This document shows positions 34,526 through 43,954 of a stretch of DNA of 64,000 nt, piece by piece. The position numbers and the translations under genes are program-made. Numbering within the stretch: the stretch's first letter is position 1; each line of letters starts with the position of its first letter. This DNA comes from Sediminibacillus terrae (GTDB lineage: Bacteria; Bacillota; Bacilli; Bacillales; Amphibacillaceae), in the NCBI RefSeq assembly GCF_009602435.1, contig NZ_VZDQ01000024.1, forward strand, positions 248,001-312,000, read 5' to 3'. The notes under the pieces are model-generated. The model worked only from the letters and a program-made list of their open reading frames with translations. It searched no databases and was not told where the DNA came from.

Positions 34526-35323
34526 TTATTCAGCAGTTGTCTGCTCCTTGCCGCTTGCTGCAGCTATCAATGTTTTGATTTCCTCACGGTTGTTTTGATG
34601 AAGGGCATCGACGATTTTGCTTCCCACGACCACCCCGTCACAGTTGGCGCTCAGTTCTTTGACATGTTCGGGAGTCGATACCCCGAATCCGGCAAGCACC
34701 GGTTCCTGGCAAATATTTTTCAAAGAAGCCAAATGTTCCTGCAATTCATCCTTGAAATCTGCCCTCGCTCCGGTTGTTCCGGTCACGGTGACCGCATACA
34801 AAAAACCTTCTGTGCGTCTTGCCAATTCCTTCAGACGCTCTGGAGGACTAGTCAAGGATGCTAAGCGGATCAAGGCAATATCGTTTGCCTGCAGCTCCTT
34901 TGCGACCAGGTTTTCTTCTTCGAGCGGCAGGTCGGGAATAATCAAGCCGCTGACTCCGGCAGTCCGGCAAGCTGAAGCAAATGCCTCTATCCCATATGCA
35001 TAAATTGGATTCAGATAGGTCATAAGGACAATCGGAATCGAACGTTTTTCCTTGAATTGGCCGAGTTTTTCCAATATCGCACGAAGACTGACACCTTGTT
35101 CAAGAGCACGGATACCCGCCTCCTGTATTGTCGGGCCGTCTGCTACAGGATCGGAAAACGGAACGCCAAGCTCCAGAATGGTCGCACCGCTGTCCTGCAA
35201 AAATTGAACCCTTTCTTCTAAACTGTCCAAGCCGCCATCTCCGGCCATGATATAAGGAACAAACGCCTTATCGCCTTGATCAAGCACTTCCTGAAACGCC
35301 TGTTTTATTCGTTGTTTACTCAT
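34526..35323 (-). CDS. trpA: Tryptophan synthase alpha chain
   Basis: This 265-residue TIM barrel cleaves indole-3-glycerol phosphate to indole and glyceraldehyde 3-phosphate. The catalytic Glu and Asp lie in [19 protein letters not shown], and the phosphate-binding end has [10 protein letters not shown] and [10 protein letters not shown]. The ATG at 35323 has GGAGGGAG upstream and overlaps the trpB stop by 8 nt. It is the last gene of the operon and works with TrpB as an alpha2-beta2 complex. Confidence 0.96.
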   Translation of the reverse strand: MSKQRIKQAFQEVLDQGDKAFVPYIMAGDGGLDSLEERVQFLQDSGATILELGVPFSDPVADGPTIQEAGIRALEQGVSLRAILEKLGQFKEKRSIPIVLMTYLNPIYAYGIEAFASACRTAGVSGLIIPDLPLEEENLVAKELQANDIALIRLASLTSPPERLKELARRTEGFLYAVTVTGTTGARADFKDELQEHLASLKNICQEPVLAGFGVSTPEHVKELSANCDGVVVGSKIVDALHQNNREEIKTLIAAASGKEQTTAE

Positions 35324-36521
35324 ATGAACTCCCTCCAAACGCAGATCTCACCGTATCCACATCCTTATCCCCGCGACCAGATAAACAGACGACAATCGTT
35401 TCCGATGCCTCCATTTTTTTAGCCAGCTTCATGCTGTAAGCAACCGCATGAGCACTTTCCAACGCCGGCATGATTCCTTCCGTCTTGGTCAAAAGCTGCA
35501 ATGCCTCCAATGCCTCCGCATCTGTGATGGAGTCATAGAGGACTCTTCCCGTTTCTTTCAAATGACTGTGCTCCGGCCCGATTCCAGGGTAATCAAGGCC
35601 GGCTGAAATCGAGTGCGCCTCCGTCACCTGGCCGTTCTCATCCTGCAGCAAGTAGCTGAGGGTGCCATGAAGAATACCGGCTTTTCCGTCCGTCAATGTA
35701 GCAGCATGCTTACCAGTGTCAATGCCCGACCCGCCTGCTTCCACACCATGAAGCGTTACCTGTTCATCTTCGACAAATGGAAAAAACATCCCCATCGAAT
35801 TACTCCCGCCACCGATACAGGCTACGACTGCCTCCGGAAGTTTCCCTTCCTGCTTAACAATTTGCTTGCGTGTTTCAATCCCGATCACGCTTTGGAAATC
35901 CCGCACAATTTTCGGAAATGGGTGGGGTCCGACGACGGAGCCGATAATATAATGGGTATCTTCCACATTTGTCACCCAGTACCGCAGCGCTTCGTTCACA
36001 GCATCCTTAAGCGTTCCGCTCCCTTGGTCCACGCTCTCGACTCGTGCGCCAAGCAGTTCCATACGGAAAACATTCAGTTTTTGTCTTCGTATATCCTCTT
36101 TGCCCATGAAAATCACACAATCCAGCCCGAGCAATGCACAAACAGTGGCGGTTGCCACGCCATGCTGTCCCGCTCCGGTTTCTGCCACTACTTTTTTCTT
36201 GCCCATCCGTTGGGTGAGCAGGGCCTGCCCGATGGCATTGTTGATTTTATGAGCACCGGTATGGTTGAGATCCTCCCGCTTCAAATAAATTTTGGGACCA
36301 CCAAGCTGGCGGGAAAAATTTTCGGCATAGTACAAAGGGGTTTCCCTGCCTACATATTGCTTGAAGTAATAATCCACTTGATCAATAAATGCCGGATCCT
36401 CCATTGCTTCTTCATATGCCTTTTCCAGCTCCAATACGGCCGGCATCAATGTTTCAGGGACGAATCTTCCGCCAAAACTGCCAAAATGGCCCTGGATATC
36501 GGGTTGTTGGTAGGTTTTCAT
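35316..36521 (-). CDS. trpB: Tryptophan synthase beta chain
   Basis: This 401-residue PLP enzyme joins indole and serine to tryptophan. PLP attaches to the Lys in [12 protein letters not shown] (about residue 90); the phosphate loop [10 protein letters not shown] and the [13 protein letters not shown] terminus are present. The ATG at 36521, right after the trpF stop and with GAGAGGAAGG upstream, fits family length. A longer in-frame start at 36581 lies within trpF and is rejected. Confidence 0.97.
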   Translation of the reverse strand: MKTYQQPDIQGHFGSFGGRFVPETLMPAVLELEKAYEEAMEDPAFIDQVDYYFKQYVGRETPLYYAENFSRQLGGPKIYLKREDLNHTGAHKINNAIGQALLTQRMGKKKVVAETGAGQHGVATATVCALLGLDCVIFMGKEDIRRQKLNVFRMELLGARVESVDQGSGTLKDAVNEALRYWVTNVEDTHYIIGSVVGPHPFPKIVRDFQSVIGIETRKQIVKQEGKLPEAVVACIGGGSNSMGMFFPFVEDEQVTLHGVEAGGSGIDTGKHAATLTDGKAGILHGTLSYLLQDENGQVTEAHSISAGLDYPGIGPEHSHLKETGRVLYDSITDAEALEALQLLTKTEGIMPALESAHAVAYSMKLAKKMEASETIVVCLSGRGDKDVDTVRSAFGGSSYE

Positions 36522-36522
36522 G

Positions 36523-37140
36523 TTATCCTTCCTCTCCTGTGGTTTTTGCCGCTTGAATAAATGTGCGGATTTTTTTTTCATCCTTCATCCCTTCCGTTTC
36601 CACCCCACTTGATACGTCCACCGCATACGGGGTGACCTCTTGTATCGCCTCTCTGACATTATCGGCATGTAATCCGCCCGCCAGAATCAACTTTCCGTTC
36701 AATGATGGCAGCTCACTGGTCAGTGACCAGTCGAATACTTCTCCGTTCCCACCACGATATTTCCCGGCAGGGCTGTCGAGCAAAAAGTAATCACATTGAT
36801 AGAAAGCCAGTTTTTTCAGGTCTGTTGTACTTGTGATTTGAAATGCTTTGATTACAGGGATTTTCAAGCTTTTTACCATTTCCGGCGATTCGTCTCCATG
36901 AAGCTGAGCATAATCCAGTCCGACGCGTGCGGCAATTTCCTCGACTGTTTCCGCCTGCTCATTGACAAATACACCGACTTTTTTCACTTCGGCAGGAAGT
37001 TTTTCTGCAATGGAGCGGGCCTGTTCCACACTAACCCGACGCTTACTTGGGGCAAAGACAAAGCCAATGAAGTCGGCTCCCCCGTTCACCGCTGCTTCTG
37101 CTGCCTCCCGTGTCGTTATCCCGCAAATTTTCACTTGCAT
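36523..37140 (-). CDS. trpF: Phosphoribosylanthranilate isomerase
   Basis: This 205-residue TIM barrel performs the Amadori rearrangement of phosphoribosylanthranilate. The catalytic Cys lies in VKICGITT (Cys6 region) and the Asp in the [21 protein letters not shown] loop. The phosphate-binding end [10 protein letters not shown] and [14 protein letters not shown] are clear. GTAGGAGG lies upstream; it follows trpC by 12 nt. Confidence 0.96.
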   Translation of the reverse strand: MQVKICGITTREAAEAAVNGGADFIGFVFAPSKRRVSVEQARSIAEKLPAEVKKVGVFVNEQAETVEEIAARVGLDYAQLHGDESPEMVKSLKIPVIKAFQITSTTDLKKLAFYQCDYFLLDSPAGKYRGGNGEVFDWSLTSELPSLNGKLILAGGLHADNVREAIQEVTPYAVDVSSGVETEGMKDEKKIRTFIQAAKTTGEEG

Positions 37141-37152
37141 GTCTACATCCTC

Positions 37153-37929
37153 CTAAAACTGCGGCACCCGCAAATCCTTAAATGTCTGTGCTAAATTTCC
37201 TGAACGCATCATGGTTTCTCCGACCAATATACCTTTGACACCGTGCTGCCGGACTCTTTCTACATCGTCTCTGTGCCGAAATCCACTTTCGCTGATGACC
37301 AATGTTTCCGGATCCTTGATGTGCGATGCAAGCCGTTCTGTAATACCGAGATCCACTTCAAATGTTTTTAAATCCCGGTTGTTGATTCCGATGATTTGCG
37401 CACCTATGCCTTTTGCCGTGTCCAATTCTTCCTCGTTATGCACCTCCAGCAAGACATCGAGGTCTTTTGCCTTCGCATACTGGTATAATGCGGTCAAACG
37501 CTCTTTAGGAAGAGCGGCAGCGATCAGCAAAATAACGTCTGCTCCATAATCCTTTGCCCGGTCGATTTGAATTTCATCAATCATAAAGTCTTTGTTCAAA
37601 ATCGGTACTTCGACCTTCTGACGGACAGCTGCCAAATCGAGCATGGTACCTTGAAAAAATGGCTGATCGGTCAAAATCGAAATCGCTCCTGCCCCGTTGC
37701 CGGCATACTCCTGTGCCTGTTCAGGTGGATTTACGGCAGTGTTTATCACTCCCTTGGAAGGGGAAGCCCGCTTTATTTCTGCGATGATACCGATGGTTTC
37801 AGCATGGATAAACCGGTCATATAAGGAGCGTTTCGCTGTCACGGATGCACGGGATGCCGGCTGGTAGCTATGTTTCAGTTGAGCAACTTCTTTCGCTTTT
37901 TCTGCCAAAATTTTATCCAGGATAGTCAT
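37153..37929 (-). CDS. trpC: Indole-3-glycerol phosphate synthase
   Basis: This 258-residue TIM barrel closes the indole ring. It begins TILDKILAEKAKEVAQLK and has IAEIKRASPSKG (catalytic Lys and Glu), PILNKDFMID, LEVHNEEEL and ISESGF. The ATG shares one base with the trpD stop (TGATG), so the two are translationally coupled. Confidence 0.97.
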   Translation of the reverse strand: MTILDKILAEKAKEVAQLKHSYQPASRASVTAKRSLYDRFIHAETIGIIAEIKRASPSKGVINTAVNPPEQAQEYAGNGAGAISILTDQPFFQGTMLDLAAVRQKVEVPILNKDFMIDEIQIDRAKDYGADVILLIAAALPKERLTALYQYAKAKDLDVLLEVHNEEELDTAKGIGAQIIGINNRDLKTFEVDLGITERLASHIKDPETLVISESGFRHRDDVERVRQHGVKGILVGETMMRSGNLAQTFKDLRVPQF

Positions 37930-38957
37930 CAGCCGACCACCTCCTGTTTCACTTTGTTGCTGTAATCAATCAAATTCTCCAGCTTGGTCAATGCTGCTCC
38001 CGAATCTATGCTCTCCTTGGCCAGAGCCACGCCTTCATGGACGGTAGACGCTTTACCGTTAGCCAAAATCGCCAGTCCGGCATTGAAAACAACAGTATCC
38101 CTATAGGCGCCCGTTTCTCCTCTCAGTACTCGATTTAAAATATCCGCATTTGCTTTGGCATCTCCACCGCGAATGTCGGCATTTGGATAAACGGGAAGCC
38201 CGACCTCCTCCGGATGTAACGTAAACGGAATCAATTCGCCCTTTTCCATCAACACCAAATGATTTTTTCCAGCCAGCGAAGCTTCATCCATATAACCGGC
38301 GCCATTGACAACCAACGCGCGTTTTCGGCCCAGACGATGCAGCGCTGCAGCCATCATTTCCAGCATCTCCCGGCTGTATATGCCGAGCAACTGGGTTTCT
38401 AATGTTACCGGGTTTGTCAACGGGCCGATCAGGTTGAAAATGGTCGGGATCCGCAAGTTTTGCCGGACCTTCATGATTTTCTTCAGAGATGGATGCACAT
38501 GTGGTGCAAACAAAAAGGCGATGCCGTTATCCCTCAGTACTTCCTGCATTTGCTGCTTCGTCAAATCGAGCGATACTCCGAGCTCTTCCAGTACATCAGC
38601 GCTTCCGGTTTTGCTTGAAACACTGCGATTTCCATGTTTGGCGACAGGGATTCCGGCTCCGGCTATCACAAATGCGGAAGTAGTACTGATGTTAAAGCTG
38701 TGAGAACCGTCTCCTCCCGTGCCACAGTTATCCATCACCCCATCGATTCCATCGGTAGCGGCAATCGATTTTTCCCGAATGACATTGACGAGTCCTGCGA
38801 TTTCTCCTGCCTGTTCTCCTTTGATTTTCAACGCGGTCAAAAATGCACCAATTTCCGTCTCGGATGTTTTATCCTGGAACATTTCCTGTGCTGCCTGCTC
38901 CATTTCCTGCTGGCTCAATGTTTCCTGTTGCATCAATTTATCGAGATACCGTTTCAT
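37929..38957 (-). CDS. trpD: Anthranilate phosphoribosyltransferase
   Basis: This 342-residue protein transfers phosphoribose from PRPP to anthranilate. It has the glycine-rich NCGTGGDGSHSFNIST motif near residue 80, KHGNRSVSSKTGSADVLE and the NLIGPLTNP stretch. AGGAGG abuts an ATG at 38963, so the ATG at 38957 is chosen. It overlaps trpG by 20 nt. Confidence 0.96.
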   Translation of the reverse strand: MKRYLDKLMQQETLSQQEMEQAAQEMFQDKTSETEIGAFLTALKIKGEQAGEIAGLVNVIREKSIAATDGIDGVMDNCGTGGDGSHSFNISTTSAFVIAGAGIPVAKHGNRSVSSKTGSADVLEELGVSLDLTKQQMQEVLRDNGIAFLFAPHVHPSLKKIMKVRQNLRIPTIFNLIGPLTNPVTLETQLLGIYSREMLEMMAAALHRLGRKRALVVNGAGYMDEASLAGKNHLVLMEKGELIPFTLHPEEVGLPVYPNADIRGGDAKANADILNRVLRGETGAYRDTVVFNAGLAILANGKASTVHEGVALAKESIDSGAALTKLENLIDYSNKVKQEVVG

Positions 38958-39540
38958 ATACATCCTCCTTACGTGTTGTCGAAAAGAAATTGCGAAGTAT
39001 CGCCTTTCCTGTTTCCGTACCGATCGATTCCGGATGGAACTGCAGTCCGTAAACTGGATATTCCTGGTGCTGGAGTGCCATGATTTCCCCGTCGTCTTCG
39101 GAAGACGCTGTTACTTCCAAACAAGTCGGAACAGAGGTCTTATCCACGACGAGGGAATGATATCGCATCACTTCCAGCCCATCGGGAAAGCCTGCAAAAA
39201 GCTGCGACCCTGTATGAGTAATCGTCGACGTTTTCCCGTGCATGACCCTTGAAGCATGGACAATCGAACCACCGAAAGCTTCCCCTATTGCCTGGTGTCC
39301 GAGACAAATGCCAAGTAACGGTATGTTTCCGGCAAACTGCTGTACCGTCTCGACACATATCCCGGCTTCACTGGGACTCCCGGGTCCTGGCGATAAAACG
39401 ATTGCTTTCGGGGCCATTTTCTGAATATCCGTTATTTTTATTGCATCGTTGCGGACAACCTGCACGGTTTCGCCTAATTCGGAAATATATTGAAACAGGT
39501 TATACGTAAAGGAATCATAGTTATCGATTAATAAAATCAT
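38938..39540 (-). CDS. trpG: Anthranilate synthase component II (glutamine amidotransferase)
   Basis: This 200-residue class I glutamine amidotransferase has the nucleophile in PLLGICLGHQAIGEA (Cys79), the oxyanion motif LSPGPGSPSEAG and the His-Glu pair in LQFHPES. It supplies ammonia to TrpE. In Bacillus subtilis the shared PabA/TrpG subunit lies in the folate operon; here it sits inside the trp operon and may serve either pathway. GAGGTAAACC lies upstream; it overlaps trpE by 20 nt. Confidence 0.93.
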   Translation of the reverse strand: MILLIDNYDSFTYNLFQYISELGETVQVVRNDAIKITDIQKMAPKAIVLSPGPGSPSEAGICVETVQQFAGNIPLLGICLGHQAIGEAFGGSIVHASRVMHGKTSTITHTGSQLFAGFPDGLEVMRYHSLVVDKTSVPTCLEVTASSEDDGEIMALQHQEYPVYGLQFHPESIGTETGKAILRNFFSTTRKEDVYETVSR

Positions 39541-40933
39541 GTTGGTTTACCTCCAATAAAGATTTCGCCTTATTGAGTGTCTCCTGATATTCAGCTGCCG
39601 GATCGGAGTCAAAAACGATACCGGCTCCGGCCTGTACGTAAGCCTTGTCGTCCTTGATGACCATCGTCCGGATGGCAAGGGCCAGATCGACATCTCCGTT
39701 CATATTCAAATAACCGACTGCTCCGGCATACACTCCGCGCCTTTCTTTTTCCAGATCATTTATGATTTGCATCGCCCTTATTTTCGGTGCGCCGGACACA
39801 GTACCTGCCGGGAGTGTCGCCGCCAGTGCATCCAGTCCGCTATAGCCCGCCAGAAGGGTACCTTGTACTTCCGAAACAATATGCATCACATGCTGGTATC
39901 GTTCAATCGTCATATATTTCGGAATCGAGATCGATCCAACCTGGCAAACTCTTCCCAGATCATTTCTGCTTAAGTCCACCAGCATCTTATGTTCGGCAAG
40001 CTCTTTTTCGTCTGTAATCAATTCTCCTGCCAGTTTGTCATCCTCTGCTGTTGTCCTCCCCCGCCGCCGGGTTCCCGCAATAGGGTTGGTGATGACTTGG
40101 TCACCTTTCGTTTTAATCAAGCTTTCCGGGGAAGCACCGAGGACAATGTAATCGTCAAAATCCAGATAAAACATATACGGAGAAGGATTCGCCCGGCGCA
40201 GGTGCCTGTAAAAAGTAAAAGGATCGGCATCAAAGCTTGCTTTCATACGCTGGGAAAGGACGACCTGGAAGATGTCTCCATCGACGATATGTTGTTTCGC
40301 CTGCTCGACTCTTTTCATAAATTCCTGTTTCTCCAGTTCCGGCGTAAATTCGACCGGTTCCAAGAGAGAGGAATCATCCTCCTTCCCCATCGAAACCATA
40401 CGATGCAAGTCGGATAGTCGCTGCTCCAGTTCCTGTTCTGCCCGTTCCCCCGTCATGTCGATAGCAACGAGGGAAACGGTATGGTGGAGGTGGTCGAAAA
40501 CAATGACATCCTGATAAAACAGCAAGTGCATATCTGGCATCGCTATTTCATCGTTTGCCACATCTCCAATATCTTCGTATTGCCGAATTGCGTCATAACC
40601 GACGTAACCGACCGCACCTCCGTAAAACGGAAACGGAAGCGGCAGTTCCTCTTCCCTCAAATGCTGTTTCGCCACCTCAAGTGGCCTGCCGGTTTCTGTA
40701 AAAGCTTGATCGGATAGCGTATCTTTGATGAATGCTTGATTGCCATCCCCTACGATTTCCTTGTATGGATCTGCACCCAAAAAAGAGTACCGTCCTTTTT
40801 CCGATTCACTTCCCAAGCTTTCCAATAAAAATTTTCGTTCTCCCTTCAACCGTTTGAACACGGAGATTGGGGTCAATGTATCTCCATTCACTTGCATTTG
40901 TTTATATACCGGGATATTCTTCGTCACCGTCAT
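39521..40933 (-). CDS. trpE: Anthranilate synthase component I
   Basis: This 470-residue chorismate-utilising enzyme makes anthranilate with TrpG. The N-terminal LLES element with downstream RYSFLG is the tryptophan feedback site, so end-product inhibition is expected. The catalytic C-terminal half carries ILSQRM, ASPESLIK, NPIAGTRRRG and PAGTVSGAPK. The ATG at 40933 has AAAGGAG at good spacing. It is the first gene behind two tandem T-boxes. Confidence 0.96.
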   Translation of the reverse strand: MTVTKNIPVYKQMQVNGDTLTPISVFKRLKGERKFLLESLGSESEKGRYSFLGADPYKEIVGDGNQAFIKDTLSDQAFTETGRPLEVAKQHLREEELPLPFPFYGGAVGYVGYDAIRQYEDIGDVANDEIAMPDMHLLFYQDVIVFDHLHHTVSLVAIDMTGERAEQELEQRLSDLHRMVSMGKEDDSSLLEPVEFTPELEKQEFMKRVEQAKQHIVDGDIFQVVLSQRMKASFDADPFTFYRHLRRANPSPYMFYLDFDDYIVLGASPESLIKTKGDQVITNPIAGTRRRGRTTAEDDKLAGELITDEKELAEHKMLVDLSRNDLGRVCQVGSISIPKYMTIERYQHVMHIVSEVQGTLLAGYSGLDALAATLPAGTVSGAPKIRAMQIINDLEKERRGVYAGAVGYLNMNGDVDLALAIRTMVIKDDKAYVQAGAGIVFDSDPAAEYQETLNKAKSLLEVNQHDFINR

Positions 40934-40974
40934 TTTCACACGCTCCTTTTATAATGATGTAGCTGATAAATAAA

Positions 40975-41275
40975 AAACCCCTATAAACACAACTAACTGT
41001 GTTTATAGGGGACGGTTTCTGCCGCGGTGCCACCACTATTGAAGGATTATCCTTCCGCTTTTTCGAGTACGGGACCGATTAAAATGCTTCATCCGATACT
41101 CTATCCCTGTAACGTGGGAATGACGGTTCTTCCTACTCCACTTTCAGAAAAACTCTCGTAAGGCCATTCAGTTTTTTTATTCTGCCAGGATCCCACCATC
41201 CCCGGCTCTCTTGAAGAAATCAAAAAACTTACTCTTCTTACTCGACGATTTAATCACCTATCTAATTGTCTGGAA
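40975..41275 (-). ncRNA. T-box riboswitch 2 (tryptophan, promoter-distal)
   Basis: Read on the minus strand, the leader contains AGAGAGCC stem I features, a specifier loop CTGAATGGCC whose codon is TGG (41166-41164, Trp), and the T-box core GGTGGCACCGCGG (41018-41034). The core is followed by a terminator pairing CCCCTATAAACACA with TGTGTTTATAGGGG and a T run. Uncharged tRNA-Trp would stabilise the antiterminator. It lies about 40 nt upstream of trpE. Confidence 0.9.
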
Positions 41276-41280
41276 CGTAT

Positions 41281-41563
41281 AAAAAAAACGGGTTCCCTCT
41301 CCATATAAAGGACGAGGGAACCCGTGGTACCACCTTTTTAGCTATTTAAGAAAACAGCCGCTCTGACAGCACAAACCGAAGTCTGCACCTGCCCTTTTAA
41401 CGTTGGGCCATCCGCCAAAGCCTACTGTTCCGTGAAGTTCGGTTTGGGGCTCGGAAGTCCATTCACACAGCCGACGTACTGGTTTCCAGCTGCCACCAGC
41501 TCTCTATAACGTCTTCGCATGTGCTACTCTTCTTCGTCTTTGCCAAAGCTCATTGAATTATTG
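41281..41563 (-). ncRNA. T-box riboswitch 1 (tryptophan, promoter-proximal)
   Basis: The minus strand shows AGAGAGCTGGTGG stem I features, a specifier loop GTGAATGGACTT with codon TGG (41461-41459, Trp), the T-box core AGGTGGTACCACG (41324-41337) and a terminator of ACGGGTTCCCTC with GAGGGAACCCGT plus a run of eight T. It lies directly upstream of the second T-box, with no gene between. Confidence 0.92.
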
Positions 41564-41569
41564 TTTACA

Positions 41570-41598
41570 ATCATAGTACGGTCTTTTTGTTTTGTCAA
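41570..41598 (-). promoter_or_regulatory. Sigma-A promoter of the trp operon
   Basis: On the minus strand, TTGACA (41598-41593) and TATGAT (41575-41570) are separated by exactly 17 nt. Transcription should start near 41563, at the 5' end of T-box 1. Confidence 0.85.
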
Positions 41599-41667
41599 CA
41601 AGATAACGGAAAATTATTTATTGTTTTCCGAAAATTCATACACATGGCTTAAACTTGCTTTCCGAAT

Positions 41668-42216
41668 TCACCCTTTTTGCCGGCCCAATCTTACAACAGC
41701 CATTTGCTTTAAATTACCCGCCTGTTTAATCATCATGGGATAAATCCATGCCAGCTTTCCGTCGTGACGCTCTCTTCCGGTCATGTCACCATATCCTGCA
41801 TACCAAAACGCTTGCCATATGAATTTGGAACAATAATTGGTAGCCAATGTATCCAACCGTGGATCGAAGACATACCGTTTTATCTCGCAGATATGGTCCC
41901 CCGCCCACCTGGCAGCGTCCTCTGCTCCCCTCATCGGCCGAAAAATCGTCAGATCGGTTCCGAATTTGTGCCGCGACAAATAGACCGCCAACCCTTCGTA
42001 AAAGCCGCCTTTGGGATGGGAATGATAGACAAGCCGGTCATGCCCCACCATTCCCACATGTCCAACCATGAAAGTGGACCTTCCTTTGGCAGAATAAAGC
42101 ACGTCCCCAGGTTTCATGGCAATTTTCGTTCCTGGATAAAGCTGTTCACCAGACATATGAAGCTGTCCCAGGTCGGCATATGCGAAATCGATGGATCGTT
42201 TGGAAAATGGTAACAC
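41668..42216 (-). CDS. Permuted papain-fold (YiiX/YebB-type) cysteine hydrolase
   Basis: This 182-residue protein has MKPGDVLYSAKG, then a His in FMVGHVGMVGHD (His53) and a Cys in LATNYCSKFIWQAF (Cys129), the His-before-Cys order of permuted NlpC/P60-like proteins. No signal peptide is evident. The GTG start has AAGGAGAAGAGGG upstream. It is the second member of this superfamily in the window (the other is at 18548), but the two are not close in sequence. Amide or ester hydrolysis, perhaps of wall or lipid substrates, is a guess. The trp promoter begins just past its stop. Confidence 0.7.
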   Translation of the reverse strand: MLPFSKRSIDFAYADLGQLHMSGEQLYPGTKIAMKPGDVLYSAKGRSTFMVGHVGMVGHDRLVYHSHPKGGFYEGLAVYLSRHKFGTDLTIFRPMRGAEDAARWAGDHICEIKRYVFDPRLDTLATNYCSKFIWQAFWYAGYGDMTGRERHDGKLAWIYPMMIKQAGNLKQMAVVRLGRQKG

Positions 42217-42238
42217 TTCCCTCTTCTCCTTTTTGCCT

Positions 42239-43348
42239 TTATATTTCCTTGCGTTTAATTTTTCCTTTCAACTCCCGCTCGATTGCCTGCAAATATTTCC
42301 GGTCTTTGGGCGCAACAAAGGTGATTGCCAAGCCTTCACTTCCTGCTCGGCCGGTCCGGCCGATGCGGTGGATATAGCTTTCGGTATCTTCCGGGATATC
42401 ATAGTTAATCACATGGGTGACTCCTTCTACATCCAGTCCTCTCGCAGCAACATCCGTCGCTACTAAAAACTGTGTTTTCATTTCCCGGAACCGTTTCATC
42501 GCCTTCTCCCGTTTCGCCTGGGAAAGATCGCCGTGCAGTTCATCCGACAAATAACCATGGCTTTGCAAAGCGGCGTTGAGCTTGGCCGCCCTCCGTTTTG
42601 TGCGGCAAAAAATCACAGCCAGGAAGGGGCGGAACTGGTCCAGTACTGTACGCAGTTTATCCTGTTTTTCCCTATCCGTCGTTTCGATTACCATTTGCTT
42701 AATGCCTTCCAGGGTCGTATCGCTTCCCTTTACCTTGACGTTCCGGGGATTGGTCATATAATTTTTTGCCAGTGTTCTCACTTCTTCAGGCATCGTAGCG
42801 GAAAATAGCATTGTCTGCCGCTGTTCCGGCAGTTGTCCGATAATTTCTTTTATCTCGGGCATAAATCCGAATTGCAGCATCTGGTCCGCTTCATCCAAAA
42901 CAAGCATGGAAACGCCGGAAAGGGTGATGGTACCGCGCCTGGTGTGGTCCAGCAGCCTGCCTGGAGTCGCCACCACAATATTCACCTGTTTTTTCAACTT
43001 GTTCAACTGACTTTGAATATCCTGTCCGCCATAAACAGCCAACGTATGTATTCCAGAAAAATGTTCCGCCACTTTATTCAGCTCACTCGTTATTTGCAGA
43101 GCCAGTTCTCTGGTCGGTGTTACAATCAATGCTTGGGGAGAATCGGCTTCCGGCTGTAAGTGTTCCAGTATCGGCAGTATAAAAGCCAATGTCTTGCCGG
43201 TTCCTGTCTGTGCCTGAGCAATCACATCCCACCCTTCATGCAGTAATGGAATCGCCTGTTCCTGTATGGGGGTCGGTTCATAAATACCATGGTCTTTTAA
43301 AATATCTGTCAGCTTGGCTGAAACGCCAAGCGAAGAAAATGTCGTCAA
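42239..43348 (-). CDS. DEAD-box ATP-dependent RNA helicase
   Basis: This 369-residue two-domain helicase has the Q motif ([11 protein letters not shown]), motif I (AQTGTGKT), Ia (TPTRELA), II (LDEADQM), III (SATMP), V (DVAARGLD) and VI ([10 protein letters not shown]). It ends soon after the core, with a short basic tail (KGKIKRKEI), so it lacks the long C-terminal RNA-binding extension of CshA. The TTG at 43348 has GAGGTGAAGAGG upstream; an in-frame upstream start at 43399 has none. It probably unwinds structured mRNA or rRNA. The next leftward gene starts 23 nt after its stop. Confidence 0.92.
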   Translation of the reverse strand: MTTFSSLGVSAKLTDILKDHGIYEPTPIQEQAIPLLHEGWDVIAQAQTGTGKTLAFILPILEHLQPEADSPQALIVTPTRELALQITSELNKVAEHFSGIHTLAVYGGQDIQSQLNKLKKQVNIVVATPGRLLDHTRRGTITLSGVSMLVLDEADQMLQFGFMPEIKEIIGQLPEQRQTMLFSATMPEEVRTLAKNYMTNPRNVKVKGSDTTLEGIKQMVIETTDREKQDKLRTVLDQFRPFLAVIFCRTKRRAAKLNAALQSHGYLSDELHGDLSQAKREKAMKRFREMKTQFLVATDVAARGLDVEGVTHVINYDIPEDTESYIHRIGRTGRAGSEGLAITFVAPKDRKYLQAIERELKGKIKRKEI

Positions 43349-43460
43349 CCTCTTCACCTCTTCAATCGGTTTCACTTGAAAGTGTTCCCTGCAGCGCAAT
43401 CGATTAACCGCAGGGCAATCATTAATCCTATTTTAACCTGTCGGTGCTAAGATATAAACT

Positions 43461-43480
43461 TTCTTACAATATTGTAAGAA
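43461..43480. promoter_or_regulatory. Perfect 20-bp palindrome between divergent genes
   Basis: TTCTTACAAT and ATTGTAAGAA form a perfect dyad with no spacer. It lies about 113 nt upstream of the helicase start and 85 nt upstream of the small plus-strand peptide gene, so a dimeric regulator could act on either. Confidence 0.55.
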
Positions 43481-43564
43481 TTTTATCGAAGATTGTTAGA
43501 ATTTACTATGGAAAAGGGATAGGTCTTTGATTTACAATAAAAGTAAGAATTCAACAGGGGGAGA

Positions 43565-43702
43565 ATGATAGTGAAGAAACTGTTAATCATCTTGTTTCTT
43601 ATGTTGATTATTAGCTTCGGAGTAGTAGGTTATGTCCAAACGGTAAGTCCGGACGGGAAAGTAGAAATGGAAGCCGACAAAGGAACCCAACTACTCAATT
43701 AA
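43565..43702 (+). CDS. 45-residue single-pass membrane or secreted peptide
   Basis: The frame starts ATG ATA GTG AAG, with AGGGGG just upstream; the GTG at 43571 is an alternative start. The peptide begins with two lysines and a hydrophobic segment (LLIILFLMLIISFGVVGYV, residues about 6-24), then a short polar tail (DGKVEMEADKGTQLLN). It could be a signal-peptide-bearing or tail-exposed small membrane protein. I recognise no family. It is followed by a dispersed repeat, not by a partner gene. Confidence 0.55.
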   Translation: MIVKKLLIILFLMLIISFGVVGYVQTVSPDGKVEMEADKGTQLLN

Positions 43703-43773
43703 AAGCTATTTTATAAAATAGAGAGATTTGCTTACAGCCGTGATATTTAATATGGCAAAAGCTTTTACGATAA

Positions 43774-43895
43774 AGAAAAGTGCAAGCGCCTGTTGGTCGC
43801 ATTCGCCACATCCTGTGGCAACGTCAGCATGGCTCATACCGTGAGGGTCTCCGACAAGCTCTTAATCAAAGTCTCGGGGATAGGAGCTGGATCTT
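43774..43895 (+). repeat. Large dispersed repeat, copy A
   Basis: It contains GCAAGCGCCTGTT, CGCCACATCCTGTGGCAACG, CTCCGACAAGCTCTTAATC and TCGGGGATAGGAGCTGGA. The same order of blocks occurs, reverse-complemented, at 53379-53567. It has no coding capacity of note. Confidence 0.75.
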
Positions 43896-43900
43896 TGCTT

Positions 43901-43942
43901 AAAGAAAAGGCAGAAGCGCTGCAACGCTTCTGCCTTTTCTTT
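43901..43942. terminator. Intrinsic terminator of the LysM-3D gene
   Basis: Eighteen-base perfect arms (AAAGAAAAGGCAGAAGCG / CGCTTCTGCCTTTTCTTT) surround a 6-nt loop, 12 nt past the stop of the leftward gene. The arms themselves carry A and T tracts, so it can work in both directions. Confidence 0.85.
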
Positions 43943-43954
43943 TACAGGGGGAAT

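Noticed and set aside
35613-36560. 315-codon plus-strand frame opposite trpB
   Set aside because: It is an antisense shadow of trpB, which is certain.
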